Source: Bradyrhizobium jicamae (GTDB lineage Bacteria; Pseudomonadota; Alphaproteobacteria; Rhizobiales; Xanthobacteraceae). From it: 64,000 bases of DNA. The DNA lies in assembly GCF_001440395.1 (NCBI RefSeq), contig NZ_LLXZ01000152.1:62423-126422 (forward strand), given 5' to 3'. Shown piece by piece: positions 51,640 to 60,529 of the stretch. The translations under genes and the position numbers were made by a program. The notes beneath the pieces were generated by a model that worked only from the letters and a program-made list of their open reading frames with translations, did not search any database and was not told the origin of the DNA. How positions within the stretch are numbered: the stretch's first letter is position 1; every line of letters starts with the position of its first letter.

Positions 51640-53418
51640 TCAGGCTGCCGACGGTTGTTTGCCAGCCAGCAAGGCCTTCAGCGCTTCCCCGTGACCGGCA
51701 TCTCGTTGTGCCGCGACGTTCGGCTGATGGCCAGCGGGGTCTGAGGTGCGGACGTCTGGCCTCGATTGAGTACCGTCCGGCCGAGCGGGGTTGGGCGTAG
51801 GATGTCTCATGTCGGGGCTCCTCGGTCCAGGGTGGTGCGCGCCGTGCGCTTTCGCGTATCGGGCCAATCCAATCTTGATGGTGACCAGGATGGGCGCGGC
51901 GACTACGAAGAGGAGCGCGACGGCATTGAACGCCGTGTCGAATGCGATCACCGTGGATTGACCGGTCACGGCTTTGCCAAGCAGGCTCGTGGCAGCCCGG
52001 CTGGCGGCCACCGCGTCCATTCCTTTTGCGGTCAGCATAGCCGTCGTCGCCGCCAGCCGCTCGCTGACCGCCGGAACGCCTGCGGTGACGCTGGCGCCGA
52101 GCACTTCGACATTGCCGGTGACGTTATGGTCGATCAGCGTCTGCAGTCCGGCTACTCCCATGAGACCGCCGAATTGGCGGCCCGTATCGAAGAGACCTAT
52201 CCCGAACGCGCGGTTGCGATCGTTGAGTTCGCTGAAAGCGATCAGGGTTATCGACAGAAACAGGAAGCCGAGGCCCAGGCCGCGCAACAGGATGGCCGCC
52301 ATCATGTCGTGCGCACCGCTTTCGCTGGTCGAGCCCGATAGCATCCACATCGCAACCATGATCATCAGGATGCCAACGGGCACGGTGGCGACCGGAGGGA
52401 CGCGGCGGACCTGCATGAGAAAGGCGGCTATCAGGAGCGTGCCGATGAAAAACGCGCCGCTCGGCAGCAAGAGCTGGCCGGCGTCCGTAGGCCTGAACGC
52501 GAGAACGGATACGGCAAACGACGGAATCAGGAATGCGCTGCCGAACAACGCGGCACCGGCGACAAAGCTGACAATGAAGGCGAAGCAAAAGTCTTCGGAT
52601 CTGAACAGGGTGAAATCGAGAAGGCCTTGGCCTTTGGCCATCACTTGCTGGCCAAGAAATGCCAGCAGTGCGGCCGCGCCGATCACCGTCAGCCAGAGGA
52701 TGCGGGGTTCGTCGAACCAGAGCCATCGGCTGCCCTGGCTGAGGACATAGGTGAAGCAGAAGAGCGTGACTGAAATCAGTGAGAAGCCGATCCAGTCAAA
52801 CCGACGGCGCTCGGTCGGGACGGGGCTCGGGCCATCGGCGATCACCAGCAGTCCGACAGCCGCCAGCGCCACCGGAACAACGCTGAAGAAAATCCATGTC
52901 CAGGACTGGCTGTCGATCAACCAGCCCTGGAGAGCCGGGGCGATCGTCGCCGGAGCGACGACCGATCCCATTGCGAACAGAGCCTGAAGGATCGGTTGGT
53001 GGGATCGCGGATAGACGAGAAAGATGATGGCCTGGCCCCCGACGAGCAAGGCGCCACCGGAGAAGCCCTGTATCATGCGGAGCGCGACCAGCACGTCCAA
53101 CCGGGCTGTAATGGCGGCGATGCCGCATGCCGTGCCCATGATCAGCGTTGCGCCGATAATCAGGCTGCGCGGATTGACACGGCTCATAACCCAGGGGGCG
53201 GTCATGAACCCGATCAGCTTCAGCGCGGTGTATCCGATATCGAGCCAGGCAAACTCGTCCGGCGTTGCATAGGTGTCGCCGATGATATCGTTGCGCCCGA
53301 GCGACAGGACGGTGCTGGCGATTGCCTCGGTCAGGGCGGCAACCACAACGCCCGCGACGAGAAGGGAGCCCGTCGCCGGTCCAGCGTGGCTCGGCGTGGC
53401 GGCGACGGCCGTAGTCAT
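51640..53418 (-). CDS. DHA2-family MFS efflux transporter (EmrB-like)
   Basis: This is a 592-residue drug/proton antiporter of the 14-helix DHA2 type. The first helix is SLLVAGVVVAALTEAIASTV; motif C-like and loop segments include GFMTAPWVMSRVNPRSLIIG and RMIQGFSGGALLVGGQAIIF. The last 75 residues are a Pro/Arg/His-rich cytoplasmic tail. The ATG at 53418 overlaps the adaptor stop by 4 bases; the frame to 53709 is only a shadow of that gene. With the adaptor it would form a tripartite pump. The export substrate is unknown, perhaps an acid or aromatic linked to the co-transcribed catabolic genes. Confidence 0.9.
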   Translation of the reverse strand: MTTAVAATPSHAGPATGSLLVAGVVVAALTEAIASTVLSLGRNDIIGDTYATPDEFAWLDIGYTALKLIGFMTAPWVMSRVNPRSLIIGATLIMGTACGIAAITARLDVLVALRMIQGFSGGALLVGGQAIIFLVYPRSHQPILQALFAMGSVVAPATIAPALQGWLIDSQSWTWIFFSVVPVALAAVGLLVIADGPSPVPTERRRFDWIGFSLISVTLFCFTYVLSQGSRWLWFDEPRILWLTVIGAAALLAFLGQQVMAKGQGLLDFTLFRSEDFCFAFIVSFVAGAALFGSAFLIPSFAVSVLAFRPTDAGQLLLPSGAFFIGTLLIAAFLMQVRRVPPVATVPVGILMIMVAMWMLSGSTSESGAHDMMAAILLRGLGLGFLFLSITLIAFSELNDRNRAFGIGLFDTGRQFGGLMGVAGLQTLIDHNVTGNVEVLGASVTAGVPAVSERLAATTAMLTAKGMDAVAASRAATSLLGKAVTGQSTVIAFDTAFNAVALLFVVAAPILVTIKIGLARYAKAHGAHHPGPRSPDMRHPTPNPARPDGTQSRPDVRTSDPAGHQPNVAAQRDAGHGEALKALLAGKQPSAA

Positions 53419-54455
53419 GAGCCGCTCCCCAGATCGATTTCGACACGCGCAGACAGTCCGGGCACGAGACGGCCGGGCAATGGATTGCCGGCAAACCGGA
53501 TCTTCACCGGCACGCGTTGAACGACGCGTATGAAATTCCCCGTCGCATTGTCCACTGGCAGCAGGCTGAAGGCAGACCCGCTGCCGGGCGCAAAGCTGTC
53601 CACCACGCCTTCCAGCGTCTGGTTCGGATAGCCGTCGACGGTGATGCGGGCGCGCTGACCGGGCCGGATACGCTCGATCTGGGTTTCCTTGAAATTCGCG
53701 ACTACCCACACGTCGTTTACCGGCACGATATCGATCAGGGAGGCGCCCGGCGCGACAAGTCGGCCGACGCGGACCTGGCGGTTGCCGATGACGCCGTTGA
53801 CGGGCGCATGTACGACGGTGTTGTCGAGGTCGATCTGGGCGAGATCGCGCGCGGCCGTTGCCTGCGCCAGGGCGGCGACGGCAGCTTCGCGCTGCGTAGC
53901 AAGCACGGCGATGCGCTGTTGCTGAGCCTCTACCGTTGCCGACGCCGCCGATACGCCGGCCTCCGCTCTCGCCAGCGCGGCGTCGCTTTCGTCGACCTGA
54001 GCCTGGCTGACCGCGCTGGTGCGGATCAGTTCACGACGGCGATCGGAGGCCTTGGTCGCCAGGATCATTTCGGCAACGTTCGAGCGCTTTTGCGCCTCGG
54101 CTTGCCTGATGACGGCATGCTGAAGCTGCATGTCGGCATCGACATTGGTAAGGCGAGCTCGTGCCGCTTCGACATTGGCCACGGCCTGCGCAAGCCGTGC
54201 GCGATAGTCCCGATCGTCGATCCGGAACAGGACGTCACCCGCCTTGACGGTCTGGTTGTCCTCGACCTCTACGGCCATGACGTAGCCCGCAACCTTTGGC
54301 GCGAGCGAGGTCACGTCCCCACGGAGATATGCGTTATCGGTAGATGCCTCGCCGCCGGAATGAACCCAGGTCCATCCGGCCGCGACGACCGCCACCGCGC
54401 CGAGGCACAGCAGCAGGCCGATCATCTTTCTCGTTTTCGGCGAGAGAATGCTCAT
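53415..54455 (-). CDS. HlyD/EmrA-family efflux adaptor
   Basis: This is a 346-residue membrane fusion protein with an N-terminal membrane helix (MIGLLLCLGAVAVVAAGWTW). The lipoyl-half segment TDNAYLRGDVTSLAPKVAGY and GYVMAVEVEDNQTVKAGDVL come next, then a coiled-coil hairpin rich in Ala/Gln/Glu. The barrel segment includes NDVWVVANFKETQIERIRPG. The ATG at 54455 is the natural start; the frame continues to 54929 only as an antisense-like extension over the dehydrogenase gene. It pairs with the MFS pump encoded next, with which it overlaps. Confidence 0.9.
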   Translation of the reverse strand: MSILSPKTRKMIGLLLCLGAVAVVAAGWTWVHSGGEASTDNAYLRGDVTSLAPKVAGYVMAVEVEDNQTVKAGDVLFRIDDRDYRARLAQAVANVEAARARLTNVDADMQLQHAVIRQAEAQKRSNVAEMILATKASDRRRELIRTSAVSQAQVDESDAALARAEAGVSAASATVEAQQQRIAVLATQREAAVAALAQATAARDLAQIDLDNTVVHAPVNGVIGNRQVRVGRLVAPGASLIDIVPVNDVWVVANFKETQIERIRPGQRARITVDGYPNQTLEGVVDSFAPGSGSAFSLLPVDNATGNFIRVVQRVPVKIRFAGNPLPGRLVPGLSARVEIDLGSGS

Positions 54456-54463
54456 GGTTTTGC

Positions 54464-55246
54464 CTACCGCGCTGTCCAGCCGCCATCGACGGAGATGGTG
54501 GTGCCTGTGATCTGATCCGCCGCGCCGGAGCACAGGAACGCAACGGTGCCGCCAAGCTGCTCCGGCGAAGCAAACTGCAGGGATGGTTGTTTCTCGGCAA
54601 GAAGCTCCTCGCTGGCCTCCTTCTGACTGATGCCGCGTTGCGCGGCGATATCGCCGATCTGCTTTTCGACCAGGGGCGTTCGCACCCAGCCGGGACACAC
54701 GGCATTGCAGGTGACACCGCTTCCGGCGGTCTCGAGGCCGACCACCTTGGTCAGGCCGACCAGCCCGTGCTTGGCCGCGACATAAGCAGCCTTGTGGGTC
54801 GAGGCGACAAGGCCGTGGGTGGAGGCGATGTTGACGATCCGTCCCCAGCGTTGCTTTCTCATCTGGGGTACTGCGGCGGCAATGCCGTGGAACGCGGCCG
54901 ACAGATTGATGCTGAGGATTGCATCCCACTTGGCAGCCGGGAATTCCTCCACCGGCGCCGTGAACTGGATGCCGGCATTGTTCACCAGAATGTCGAGGCG
55001 TCCGAATTTCTCGACCGTCGCGGCGATCAATCCACGCACGGCTTCTCCCTTGGACATATCAGCGCCATCGTAGACGGCACGGACGTCGTGGTCGCGCTCG
55101 ATCCCGCGGCGGATCGCCTCGATCTCGCCGACGTCGCCAAAACCGTTCAACACCAGATCGGCGCCGGCCCTCGCCAGCTCCCTGACGATTCCCAATCCAA
55201 TGCCGCTGGTCGATCCGGTGACGATGGCTACCTTGCCCTTCAACAT
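54464..55246 (-). CDS. bdhA: 3-hydroxybutyrate dehydrogenase (SDR family)
   Basis: This 260-residue short-chain dehydrogenase has the cofactor motif GSTSGIG (residues 11-17), NNAG in LDILVNNAGIQF, the catalytic serine in NIASTHGL and the YxxxK pair in AAYVAAKHGLVGL. The stretch CNAVCPGWVRTPLVEKQIGD and the C-terminus TISVDGGWTAR are characteristic of D-3-hydroxybutyrate dehydrogenases, which oxidise 3-hydroxybutyrate from polyhydroxybutyrate to acetoacetate. AAAGGAC precedes the ATG at 55246; the frame extends to 55312. The operon also encodes acetoacetate decarboxylase, the next step, and a patatin hydrolase. Confidence 0.9.
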   Translation of the reverse strand: MLKGKVAIVTGSTSGIGLGIVRELARAGADLVLNGFGDVGEIEAIRRGIERDHDVRAVYDGADMSKGEAVRGLIAATVEKFGRLDILVNNAGIQFTAPVEEFPAAKWDAILSINLSAAFHGIAAAVPQMRKQRWGRIVNIASTHGLVASTHKAAYVAAKHGLVGLTKVVGLETAGSGVTCNAVCPGWVRTPLVEKQIGDIAAQRGISQKEASEELLAEKQPSLQFASPEQLGGTVAFLCSGAADQITGTTISVDGGWTAR

Positions 55247-55289
55247 GGGAAGTCCTTTCGATGTTCTGGGAAGTGAAATCAGTCGCTGT

Positions 55290-56471
55290 TCATTCCGGGC
55301 GATGGATGTCATGGGTGACGATGCCGACTTCGGGAGCCGGCGGATCCAGGCGCCGCGGATCGGCCAGCGTGCGGCGGATGTCTTCCAGTCCGCTCTGCCA
55401 ATGCGCGCGCATCGCGCTCAGCCCGAATTCGTAGTCCCTTGAATGGCCCTCATGGACCTTGGACTGATAGATCAGGTGGACGATGTTGTAGGAGCGATGG
55501 CGGGCGAGGTCCGCGATCGCACGGAGTTCCGGATCGCTCTTTGCGCTCGCCGGCAGCTTCTCGAGGGTTCGTTGCAGTGCCTGACGCATCTTCTGGATCC
55601 GCAGTGCCTGGTCGGTGACGGCGCGCGTGCGGCTTGAATATTGAATGTCCTTCTGCCGGCTCGACACCTCCATCAGGTCGTAGGGAACGCGGCCCCTGGC
55701 CGACCACAGATCGATCTGGAATGTCAGGGTGTCGCGAGGCTCGCCGGACAGTACGCGGGAGAGAGGCGTGTTCGAAACGACGCCGCCATCCCAGTAGTGT
55801 TCGCCCTCGATTTCGACGGCGGGGAATCCCGGTGGCAGCGCGCCGGAAGCCATAAAATGCTTCGGCCCCAGCCGGCGCTCGGCGGTGTCGAAATAGGTCA
55901 GATTGCCGGTGCGGACGTTGACCGCGCCGACGCTGACGCGCACCTCGCCCGAGTTCAGACGGTCGAAGTCGACGAGCCGCTCCAGGGTCTGGTGCAACGG
56001 TGCCGTGTCGTAGAAGCTGGTCGCGGCGTCACCCGAGAACGGCGACCAGAGCGGCGAGGGGAAGCGCGGCTTGAAGAAGCCGGATTGGCCATGGACCAAC
56101 GCCTTCGCCGCCGCCAGCGCGTTGCGCACCGAGCTGATGTCGAACGCGAACGGCAGGGCATTTGCCAGCCCTTCGCCGGCGGGCCACTCTATCGAGAAAG
56201 CGCAGATGGTTTCCCAGAACTCGCGCAGCCGCGCGACGCGTTCGGTTTCGGGCGAGCCCGCGATGATGGCGGCATTGAGCGCGCCGATCGAGATGCCGGC
56301 CAGCCAGTTCGGCCGGATGCCGGCTTCGTGCAGGCCCTCATAGACGCCCGCCTGGTAGGCGCCAAGCGCGCCGCCGCCTTGCAGCACCAGCGCGACAACA
56401 TCATAAGGCAGCAGCGCCTTGTTGTGCGGCTGCGGCACAGGATCAGTCTGCTCGCGTATTACGTTCAGCAT
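55290..56471 (-). CDS. Patatin-like phospholipase (with DUF3734-like C-terminus)
   Basis: This is a 393-residue lipid acyl hydrolase. The oxyanion loop is QGGGALGAYQAGV, the nucleophile elbow is GISIG (Ser61) and the second dyad residue lies in YWDGGVVSN (Asp228). The C-terminal third (SSRQKDIQYSSRTRAVTDQA, then RSYNIVHLIYQSK) resembles the DUF3734 extension of this subgroup. AAGGAG lies 8 bases before the ATG at 56471; other ATGs occur upstream at 56489. Between acetoacetate decarboxylase and hydroxybutyrate dehydrogenase genes, it might release hydroxy fatty acids or act on polyhydroxybutyrate-granule lipids. Its natural substrate is unknown. Confidence 0.9.
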   Translation of the reverse strand: MLNVIREQTDPVPQPHNKALLPYDVVALVLQGGGALGAYQAGVYEGLHEAGIRPNWLAGISIGALNAAIIAGSPETERVARLREFWETICAFSIEWPAGEGLANALPFAFDISSVRNALAAAKALVHGQSGFFKPRFPSPLWSPFSGDAATSFYDTAPLHQTLERLVDFDRLNSGEVRVSVGAVNVRTGNLTYFDTAERRLGPKHFMASGALPPGFPAVEIEGEHYWDGGVVSNTPLSRVLSGEPRDTLTFQIDLWSARGRVPYDLMEVSSRQKDIQYSSRTRAVTDQALRIQKMRQALQRTLEKLPASAKSDPELRAIADLARHRSYNIVHLIYQSKVHEGHSRDYEFGLSAMRAHWQSGLEDIRRTLADPRRLDPPAPEVGIVTHDIHRPE

Positions 56472-56503
56472 TGCCAATACTCCTTGCATTGCGACTGATC
56501 CGG

Positions 56504-57304
56504 TCAGCCGGCATTCGCTTCGATCAGGATTTCGGACCCGGAGCCGTGTCGCCGCACAGCCGCGTTCGAGGCGAGATAGTCGTGGACCACGGTGCCAAGC
56601 CCGAGCGTCAGGTCGGCGACGACGTGTTTCGCCGACAGCACTTGAAGGACTGGCAGATCGGCGACGGGGGCCAGGGCATGGGAGAAGAGATCCAGCGCGG
56701 CCGGCCCGGTCCATGCGCCCTTCACCGTGATGTCTTCGAGGTGAAAGCGCACCAGCTCGCAGATCCGCGGCGTGCCGTCGACATGCGGGATGACCTTAAG
56801 CAGGAAATTCGGTCCGGCGAGCTTTTTCGCTTCGACTGAGGCGTCGAGCGCGCGGTGCTTGTAGCCCATGGTGCCGGTCGCGATGCGGACCGATCCGTAG
56901 TTCAAGGTGCCGACAAGCGTGTCGGTCTCGACTGCGAGCTTCGGCTCCGCGAGCTTCTTGGGAAAACCCCACAGCTCACGTCCGCCTGCAATGGGCGGAT
57001 GATCGTTGAGAAACATCTGATGGATGAAGCTGCCGCGCTCGCCCTGATAGGACACCGGAATGACCTGGCCGCTTTCGGTGTAGTCGCCGAAGCCGGTGGA
57101 GTCAGGCATACGGATGAATTCGTAGTTCACCACCGGCTCGGTGATCGCCAGCGGTTCCGGCACGATGCGGCGCAACGCTTCGGGATCGGTCCGATACTGG
57201 ATGATGAAGTATTCGCGGTTGACGAAGCGATAGGGGCCGGCGGGAAAGGCCGGGTTCGTCAGCGGCATGGCGAACGCGCTCGCGCGCACAGTCTCGTGTT
57301 TCAT
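56504..57304 (-). CDS. adc: Acetoacetate decarboxylase
   Basis: This 266-residue enzyme has the Schiff-base lysine in the family segment GRELWGFPKKLAEPKL (Lys116 or Lys117). Conserved surroundings include EPVVNYEFIRMPDSTGFGDY, SYQGERGSFIHQMFLNDHPP and TMGYKHRALD. It decarboxylates acetoacetate to acetone and CO2. The first 12 residues (MKHETVRASAFA) resemble those of a truncated gene at 58116 and come from a duplicated leader; the ancestral start was probably the ATG of MPLTNPAFPAGPYRF. It is followed by patatin, hydroxybutyrate dehydrogenase and EmrAB-type efflux genes at short spacing, so a ketone-body operon is likely. Confidence 0.9.
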   Translation of the reverse strand: MKHETVRASAFAMPLTNPAFPAGPYRFVNREYFIIQYRTDPEALRRIVPEPLAITEPVVNYEFIRMPDSTGFGDYTESGQVIPVSYQGERGSFIHQMFLNDHPPIAGGRELWGFPKKLAEPKLAVETDTLVGTLNYGSVRIATGTMGYKHRALDASVEAKKLAGPNFLLKVIPHVDGTPRICELVRFHLEDITVKGAWTGPAALDLFSHALAPVADLPVLQVLSAKHVVADLTLGLGTVVHDYLASNAAVRRHGSGSEILIEANAG

Positions 57305-57345
57305 CGAGGTCGAGCTCCAAGGGTTTTGGGTGAGCGGGTCGCGCT
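57282..57345. repeat. Duplicated leader sequence, copy A (upstream of adc)
   Basis: The 30 bases at 57291-57320 are identical to 58103-58132, and similarity continues on both sides for a total of about 55-65 bases. The repeat includes, on the minus strand, a GGAG ribosome-binding site, the ATG and the first codons (MKHET-RAS). Confidence 0.8.
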
Positions 57346-57346
57346 C

Positions 57347-57994
57347 CTAGTTGCGCACCGTTATGGCCTTCCTGTATGTCGCGGGGTCATCGAGGATCTT
57401 GACCAGATACTCGGCCACATCAGCGCGGGTGGCTGTTGAAATGATGTTCCAGCGCAGATCGGTCCCTGCCTTCAGGTTTCCGCGAGCGCGCTTGAATGTC
57501 AGCGTTGCCGGTCGAACGATCGTCCAATCGCAATCACTCTCCCGGACGGCTGCCTCTTGCTCCTCCTTGTCTGCCATCACCTCCCCGAGTGCGAGCTTGA
57601 CCATGAAGCCTGCGCCGAAACTCCCGGTGTGGTAGCTCTCACCGACGCTCACCGAACTCTCAACGATGAGTCGGCCACGGCCTTGAGGCATGGCTGCCAG
57701 AATGTTCCTGGTTCCCACCGAGCAAACCGGGACACTGGGCTGGCGTCGACCCCGGTCCCCTTTCGCCTGAGGTATCGCCCCCAACGCGCAGATGACCGCA
57801 TCCGTACCTTGGACCGCAGACGCCACCGCGGCTGGATCCATTGCATCGCCCTTGACGATCCTGAGATTCGGATGGGTCAAAGGCATGCGCTTTGGGTCAC
57901 GGACAAAGGCAGTGACGACGTGACCCGCGGACAAAGCGGACTCAACGACGAGCCGGCCTGTCGACCCCGTTGAACCAAAGACAACGACGTTCAT
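57347..57994 (-). CDS. NAD(P)-binding oxidoreductase, NmrA/atypical SDR type
   Basis: This 215-residue protein has the N-terminal dinucleotide motif VVVFGSTGSTGRLVVESAL, the acid VKGDAMDPAAVASAVQGTDA and AVICALGAI. These define the NAD(P)H-binding atypical SDR fold (PF13460-like), which lacks the classical YxxxK catalytic set at the usual place. The ATG at 57994 overlaps the stop of the truncated AhpD fragment by one base. It lies 42 bases upstream of the adc gene on the same strand. Possible roles are reduction of small quinones or carbonyls, or redox sensing; nothing more specific can be read. Confidence 0.82.
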   Translation of the reverse strand: MNVVVFGSTGSTGRLVVESALSAGHVVTAFVRDPKRMPLTHPNLRIVKGDAMDPAAVASAVQGTDAVICALGAIPQAKGDRGRRQPSVPVCSVGTRNILAAMPQGRGRLIVESSVSVGESYHTGSFGAGFMVKLALGEVMADKEEQEAAVRESDCDWTIVRPATLTFKRARGNLKAGTDLRWNIISTATRADVAEYLVKILDDPATYRKAITVRN

Positions 57995-58116
57995 CACACG
58001 CTCTCGTCGCGCGGCTTCGAAGCGCGATCGCCGTGGAGGGTGACTTCCTTGACATGCATGTCCACGCAGAAGGCGCAGCCGTTGAGCTGCGAGGCGCGCG
58101 GGGTCTCGTGTTTCAT
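57994..58116 (-). pseudogene. Truncated AhpD/carboxymuconolactone decarboxylase-family fragment
   Basis: A 40-codon frame with a good ribosome-binding site (GGAG) encodes MKHETPRASQLNGCAFCVDM followed by HVKE, the CxxC active-site block of AhpD-family peroxidases. After HVKE the similarity stops and the frame ends 16 codons later, overlapping the next start. Family members are about 140-190 residues, and both the region before and that after the CxxC block are missing. The fragment shares its leader with adc, so it looks like debris of a deletion or recombination event. Confidence 0.7.
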
Positions 58117-58160
58117 CGAGGTCGAGCTCCAAAATATTTCAGGTGAGCGGGCCGCACTCG
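58095..58160. repeat. Duplicated leader sequence, copy B
   Basis: This is the partner of 57282-57345. The core of 30 identical bases is 58103-58132, followed by a divergent 9-10 base stretch and then GTGAGCGGG(C/T)CGC(A/G)CTC shared by both copies. It supplies the start region of the AhpD-family fragment. Confidence 0.8.
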
Positions 58161-58233
58161 CGTGCTGCAAACGCGGCCCGTATCGGATGAAGCGCTTACT
58201 GCGCGCCCTGGTTCGGCCTAAGCCAACGAGCGG

Positions 58234-59169
58234 TCAGTAATCCCAGGTGACCGGTACCCAGCGAAACACGTCGCCGGTGACCGCAACCCGGCCGACGGAC
58301 GGGAACGGCAGGTGAGTGGCCACCAATAGCTCGCCGCTCGCCGCCAGCTCCCGCAAAAGCCGGCCCCGAACGCGGGCGGCCTCCTCGGGATCGTGTTCGA
58401 AGCCGTTGTGCCAGTCGGGGTTTTCGAACCCGACGGTGAACACGGCGTCGCCTGCGAATGTCAGCCGGTCGCCGCCGGACGCCAGGCGAACTACGCTGTG
58501 CCCGGGGGTGTGGCCGCCGGTGCGAGTGACGACCACCCCTGGCGCCACCTCGTGCTTCTCCTCGAACAGCCGCAACTGGCTGCGGTACTCGTTCAAGAAC
58601 TGATTGGCGGTTGCTCGAAGCGCGTCCGGGAAGCCCTCCGGCATGGAGGTTTGTGAAAAATCGGGCAACGCCCAGAACTCGGCCTCGGCGGCCGCAACGT
58701 GAATCCGCAGATCCGGACGCAACCGCTCCTTCACGCCGTCGATGAGCAGCCCGCCAATGTGATCCATGTGCATGTGGGTCAGCACCACGTCGGTCACGGA
58801 TCCAAGATCGATGCCGGCGGCCTCCAGTCGCTGGACCGTCCGCCCGGCCTTCGGCAAGTTCGGGTTCACCCCCAGCCCGGCGTCGACGAGGATGGTCTGC
58901 TCGCCGCTACGCACCACGACCACGTTCAGCGGCCAATCGATCATTTCCGGCGGCAGGAACATGTCCTCCAGCCAGGCCGCCCGGACGGCCGGGTCGGTGT
59001 CGTGTGCCAACATCTTGGTTGGCAGCGACAGCACCCCATCGCTGATCACCAGCACGTCAATCTCGCCGATACCCACCGCGTAGCGCGACGGAACCAGCTC
59101 GTCGTGTCCCGGTCGACCGAGGTGTGAGGGGTTGTCGAGACTCATGTGTGAGGCGTTGTGCAAGTTCAT
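58234..59169 (-). CDS. MBL-fold metallo-hydrolase
   Basis: This is a 311-residue metallo-beta-lactamase-fold protein with the metal motif HMHMDHIGG (His132, His134, Asp136, His137). Downstream come GGHTPGHSVV, the aspartate in LTFAGDAVFTVGF and a final histidine in LVATHLPFPSVGRV. The subgroup resembles quorum-quenching or glyoxalase-like hydrolases but is distant from the lactonase-like protein at 4221. The ATG at 59169 is preceded by AGAGGAGA, a strong signal. No signal peptide is seen. It is flanked by the AhpD-family remnant and an NDH-2-like gene on the same strand. Confidence 0.85.
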   Translation of the reverse strand: MNLHNASHMSLDNPSHLGRPGHDELVPSRYAVGIGEIDVLVISDGVLSLPTKMLAHDTDPAVRAAWLEDMFLPPEMIDWPLNVVVVRSGEQTILVDAGLGVNPNLPKAGRTVQRLEAAGIDLGSVTDVVLTHMHMDHIGGLLIDGVKERLRPDLRIHVAAAEAEFWALPDFSQTSMPEGFPDALRATANQFLNEYRSQLRLFEEKHEVAPGVVVTRTGGHTPGHSVVRLASGGDRLTFAGDAVFTVGFENPDWHNGFEHDPEEAARVRGRLLRELAASGELLVATHLPFPSVGRVAVTGDVFRWVPVTWDY

Positions 59170-59311
59170 GTTTGTCTCCTCTCGAGTGTTGCGGATCATC
59201 TGATCCATCCTTGAAAACTCTTGCGCTCGATCTTGACGTTCGAACTTGGCGCTCGATCCTGGTCGGACCGCGCTTCGGTGAGGCAAGCGCGGCCCGTTTC
59301 GTGCGAAGGGG

Positions 59312-60529
59312 CTAGAAGAAGCCGCTCACATCAGTCACACGCTCCGGATCGGCCGAGGCGAGCGCTGCGGCACGCTCGGCCTTCGGCGGATAGATCCAGA
59401 CGGTGTTGATCTCCTGCTTGGTCTTCTTGGCGACGTCGCCGACCATCGACACCTCGCGCTCCCAGCCACGCGTGAACAGCGCGCCGGCTCCTCCGAGGTC
59501 GAGACAGGTGACGTAACCCTTCTGGTGGTAGGGTTTGGTCGGAACGCCCAGGAGCTCGGCGGCGGCATTGTTGCCGGCGAAGGCGCCCATGCGCGTGGCG
59601 TGCTGACACGACATCAGCGCGTAGTTGCCGTCATCGTCGCATGCGGCTCTTGCGGCATCGCCGGTGGCGAAGACACCGGGCGCCGTCGGCACGCGTAAAT
59701 CGCGATCGACGAGCAGGCGGCCGAAATTGTCACGCTCGGCGGGGATCTGCTGGGTCAATGGCGCGGCGCGCATGCCCGCCGCCCAGATCACGGTCTCGGT
59801 TTCGATGTGTTCGCCGTTGGACAGGGTAACGCCGGATTTGTCGAGCGAGGCGACGCCGGCCCCAAGCCTGGTCTCCACGCCGAGCTTGCGCATGGCTTCT
59901 TCGATGAGCGGGCGGGGGCCTTCGCCCATGTCGGGAGCGATCGCGCTATTGCGGTCGACGATGATCACGCGCGTCTTGGCGTCCTTGCCGAAGATCTTGC
60001 GTAAGCGCGAGGGCATCTCGGTGGCCGCTTCGATGCCCGTGAAACCGCCGCCGGCAACGACGACCGTGTCGCGCCCGTTCACGGCCGGCCGGTCAACCAG
60101 GCTGTGCAGATGCTTGTCGAGCGCGATCGCGTCACCGAGCGAGTCGACGCTGAAGCTGTGTTCGGCAAGGCCGGGAATGTTGGGGCGGAACAGTCGGCTG
60201 CCGGTGGCTACCACCAGCCGGTCGTAAGAAAGCGTTTTTCGCGTGCCTTTGGGAGTCGCGATCTGCACCGTCTGCGCCTTGGTGTCGATTGTCTCCGCGC
60301 TGCCCTGCACGTAGTCGACATCGATCGCCTTGAGCACGTCCAGCAGCGGCGCCGTCAGCGTTTCCGGTTTCGGCTCATAGAGCCGCGGGCGGACGACCAG
60401 CGTCGGCTCGGGCGCGATCAGCGCGATCTGGAGTTCTTCCGGCGAGACGCCCTGGATATCGCGCAGGCGGGCGGCAGAAAGGGCGGCGTACATGCCGGCA
60501 AAGCCGGCGCCGATGATGATCAGTCGCAT
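59312..60529 (-). CDS. FAD/NAD(P)-dependent oxidoreductase (NDH-2-like)
   Basis: This 405-residue flavoprotein has an N-terminal FAD motif MRLIIIGAGFAGMYAA, a second dinucleotide motif VVVAGGGFTGIEAATEM and a C-terminal FAD-binding segment GVFATGDAARA. This layout matches type II NADH dehydrogenases and related pyridine nucleotide-disulfide-type reductases, though no clear membrane-anchoring helix is present. The segment KGYVTCLDLGGAGALFTRGW is typical of this subgroup. AGGAG precedes the ATG at 60529; the frame extends upstream to 60661. Electron transfer from NADH to a quinone or small acceptor is likely. Confidence 0.87.
   Translation of the reverse strand: MRLIIIGAGFAGMYAALSAARLRDIQGVSPEELQIALIAPEPTLVVRPRLYEPKPETLTAPLLDVLKAIDVDYVQGSAETIDTKAQTVQIATPKGTRKTLSYDRLVVATGSRLFRPNIPGLAEHSFSVDSLGDAIALDKHLHSLVDRPAVNGRDTVVVAGGGFTGIEAATEMPSRLRKIFGKDAKTRVIIVDRNSAIAPDMGEGPRPLIEEAMRKLGVETRLGAGVASLDKSGVTLSNGEHIETETVIWAAGMRAAPLTQQIPAERDNFGRLLVDRDLRVPTAPGVFATGDAARAACDDDGNYALMSCQHATRMGAFAGNNAAAELLGVPTKPYHQKGYVTCLDLGGAGALFTRGWEREVSMVGDVAKKTKQEINTVWIYPPKAERAAALASADPERVTDVSGFF

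Noticed and set aside
53709..54929. Long upstream extensions of the EmrA-like and MFS frames
   Set aside because: Residues before the chosen starts are Arg/Pro/Ala-rich shadow sequence of neighbouring genes; the real starts match family N-termini.
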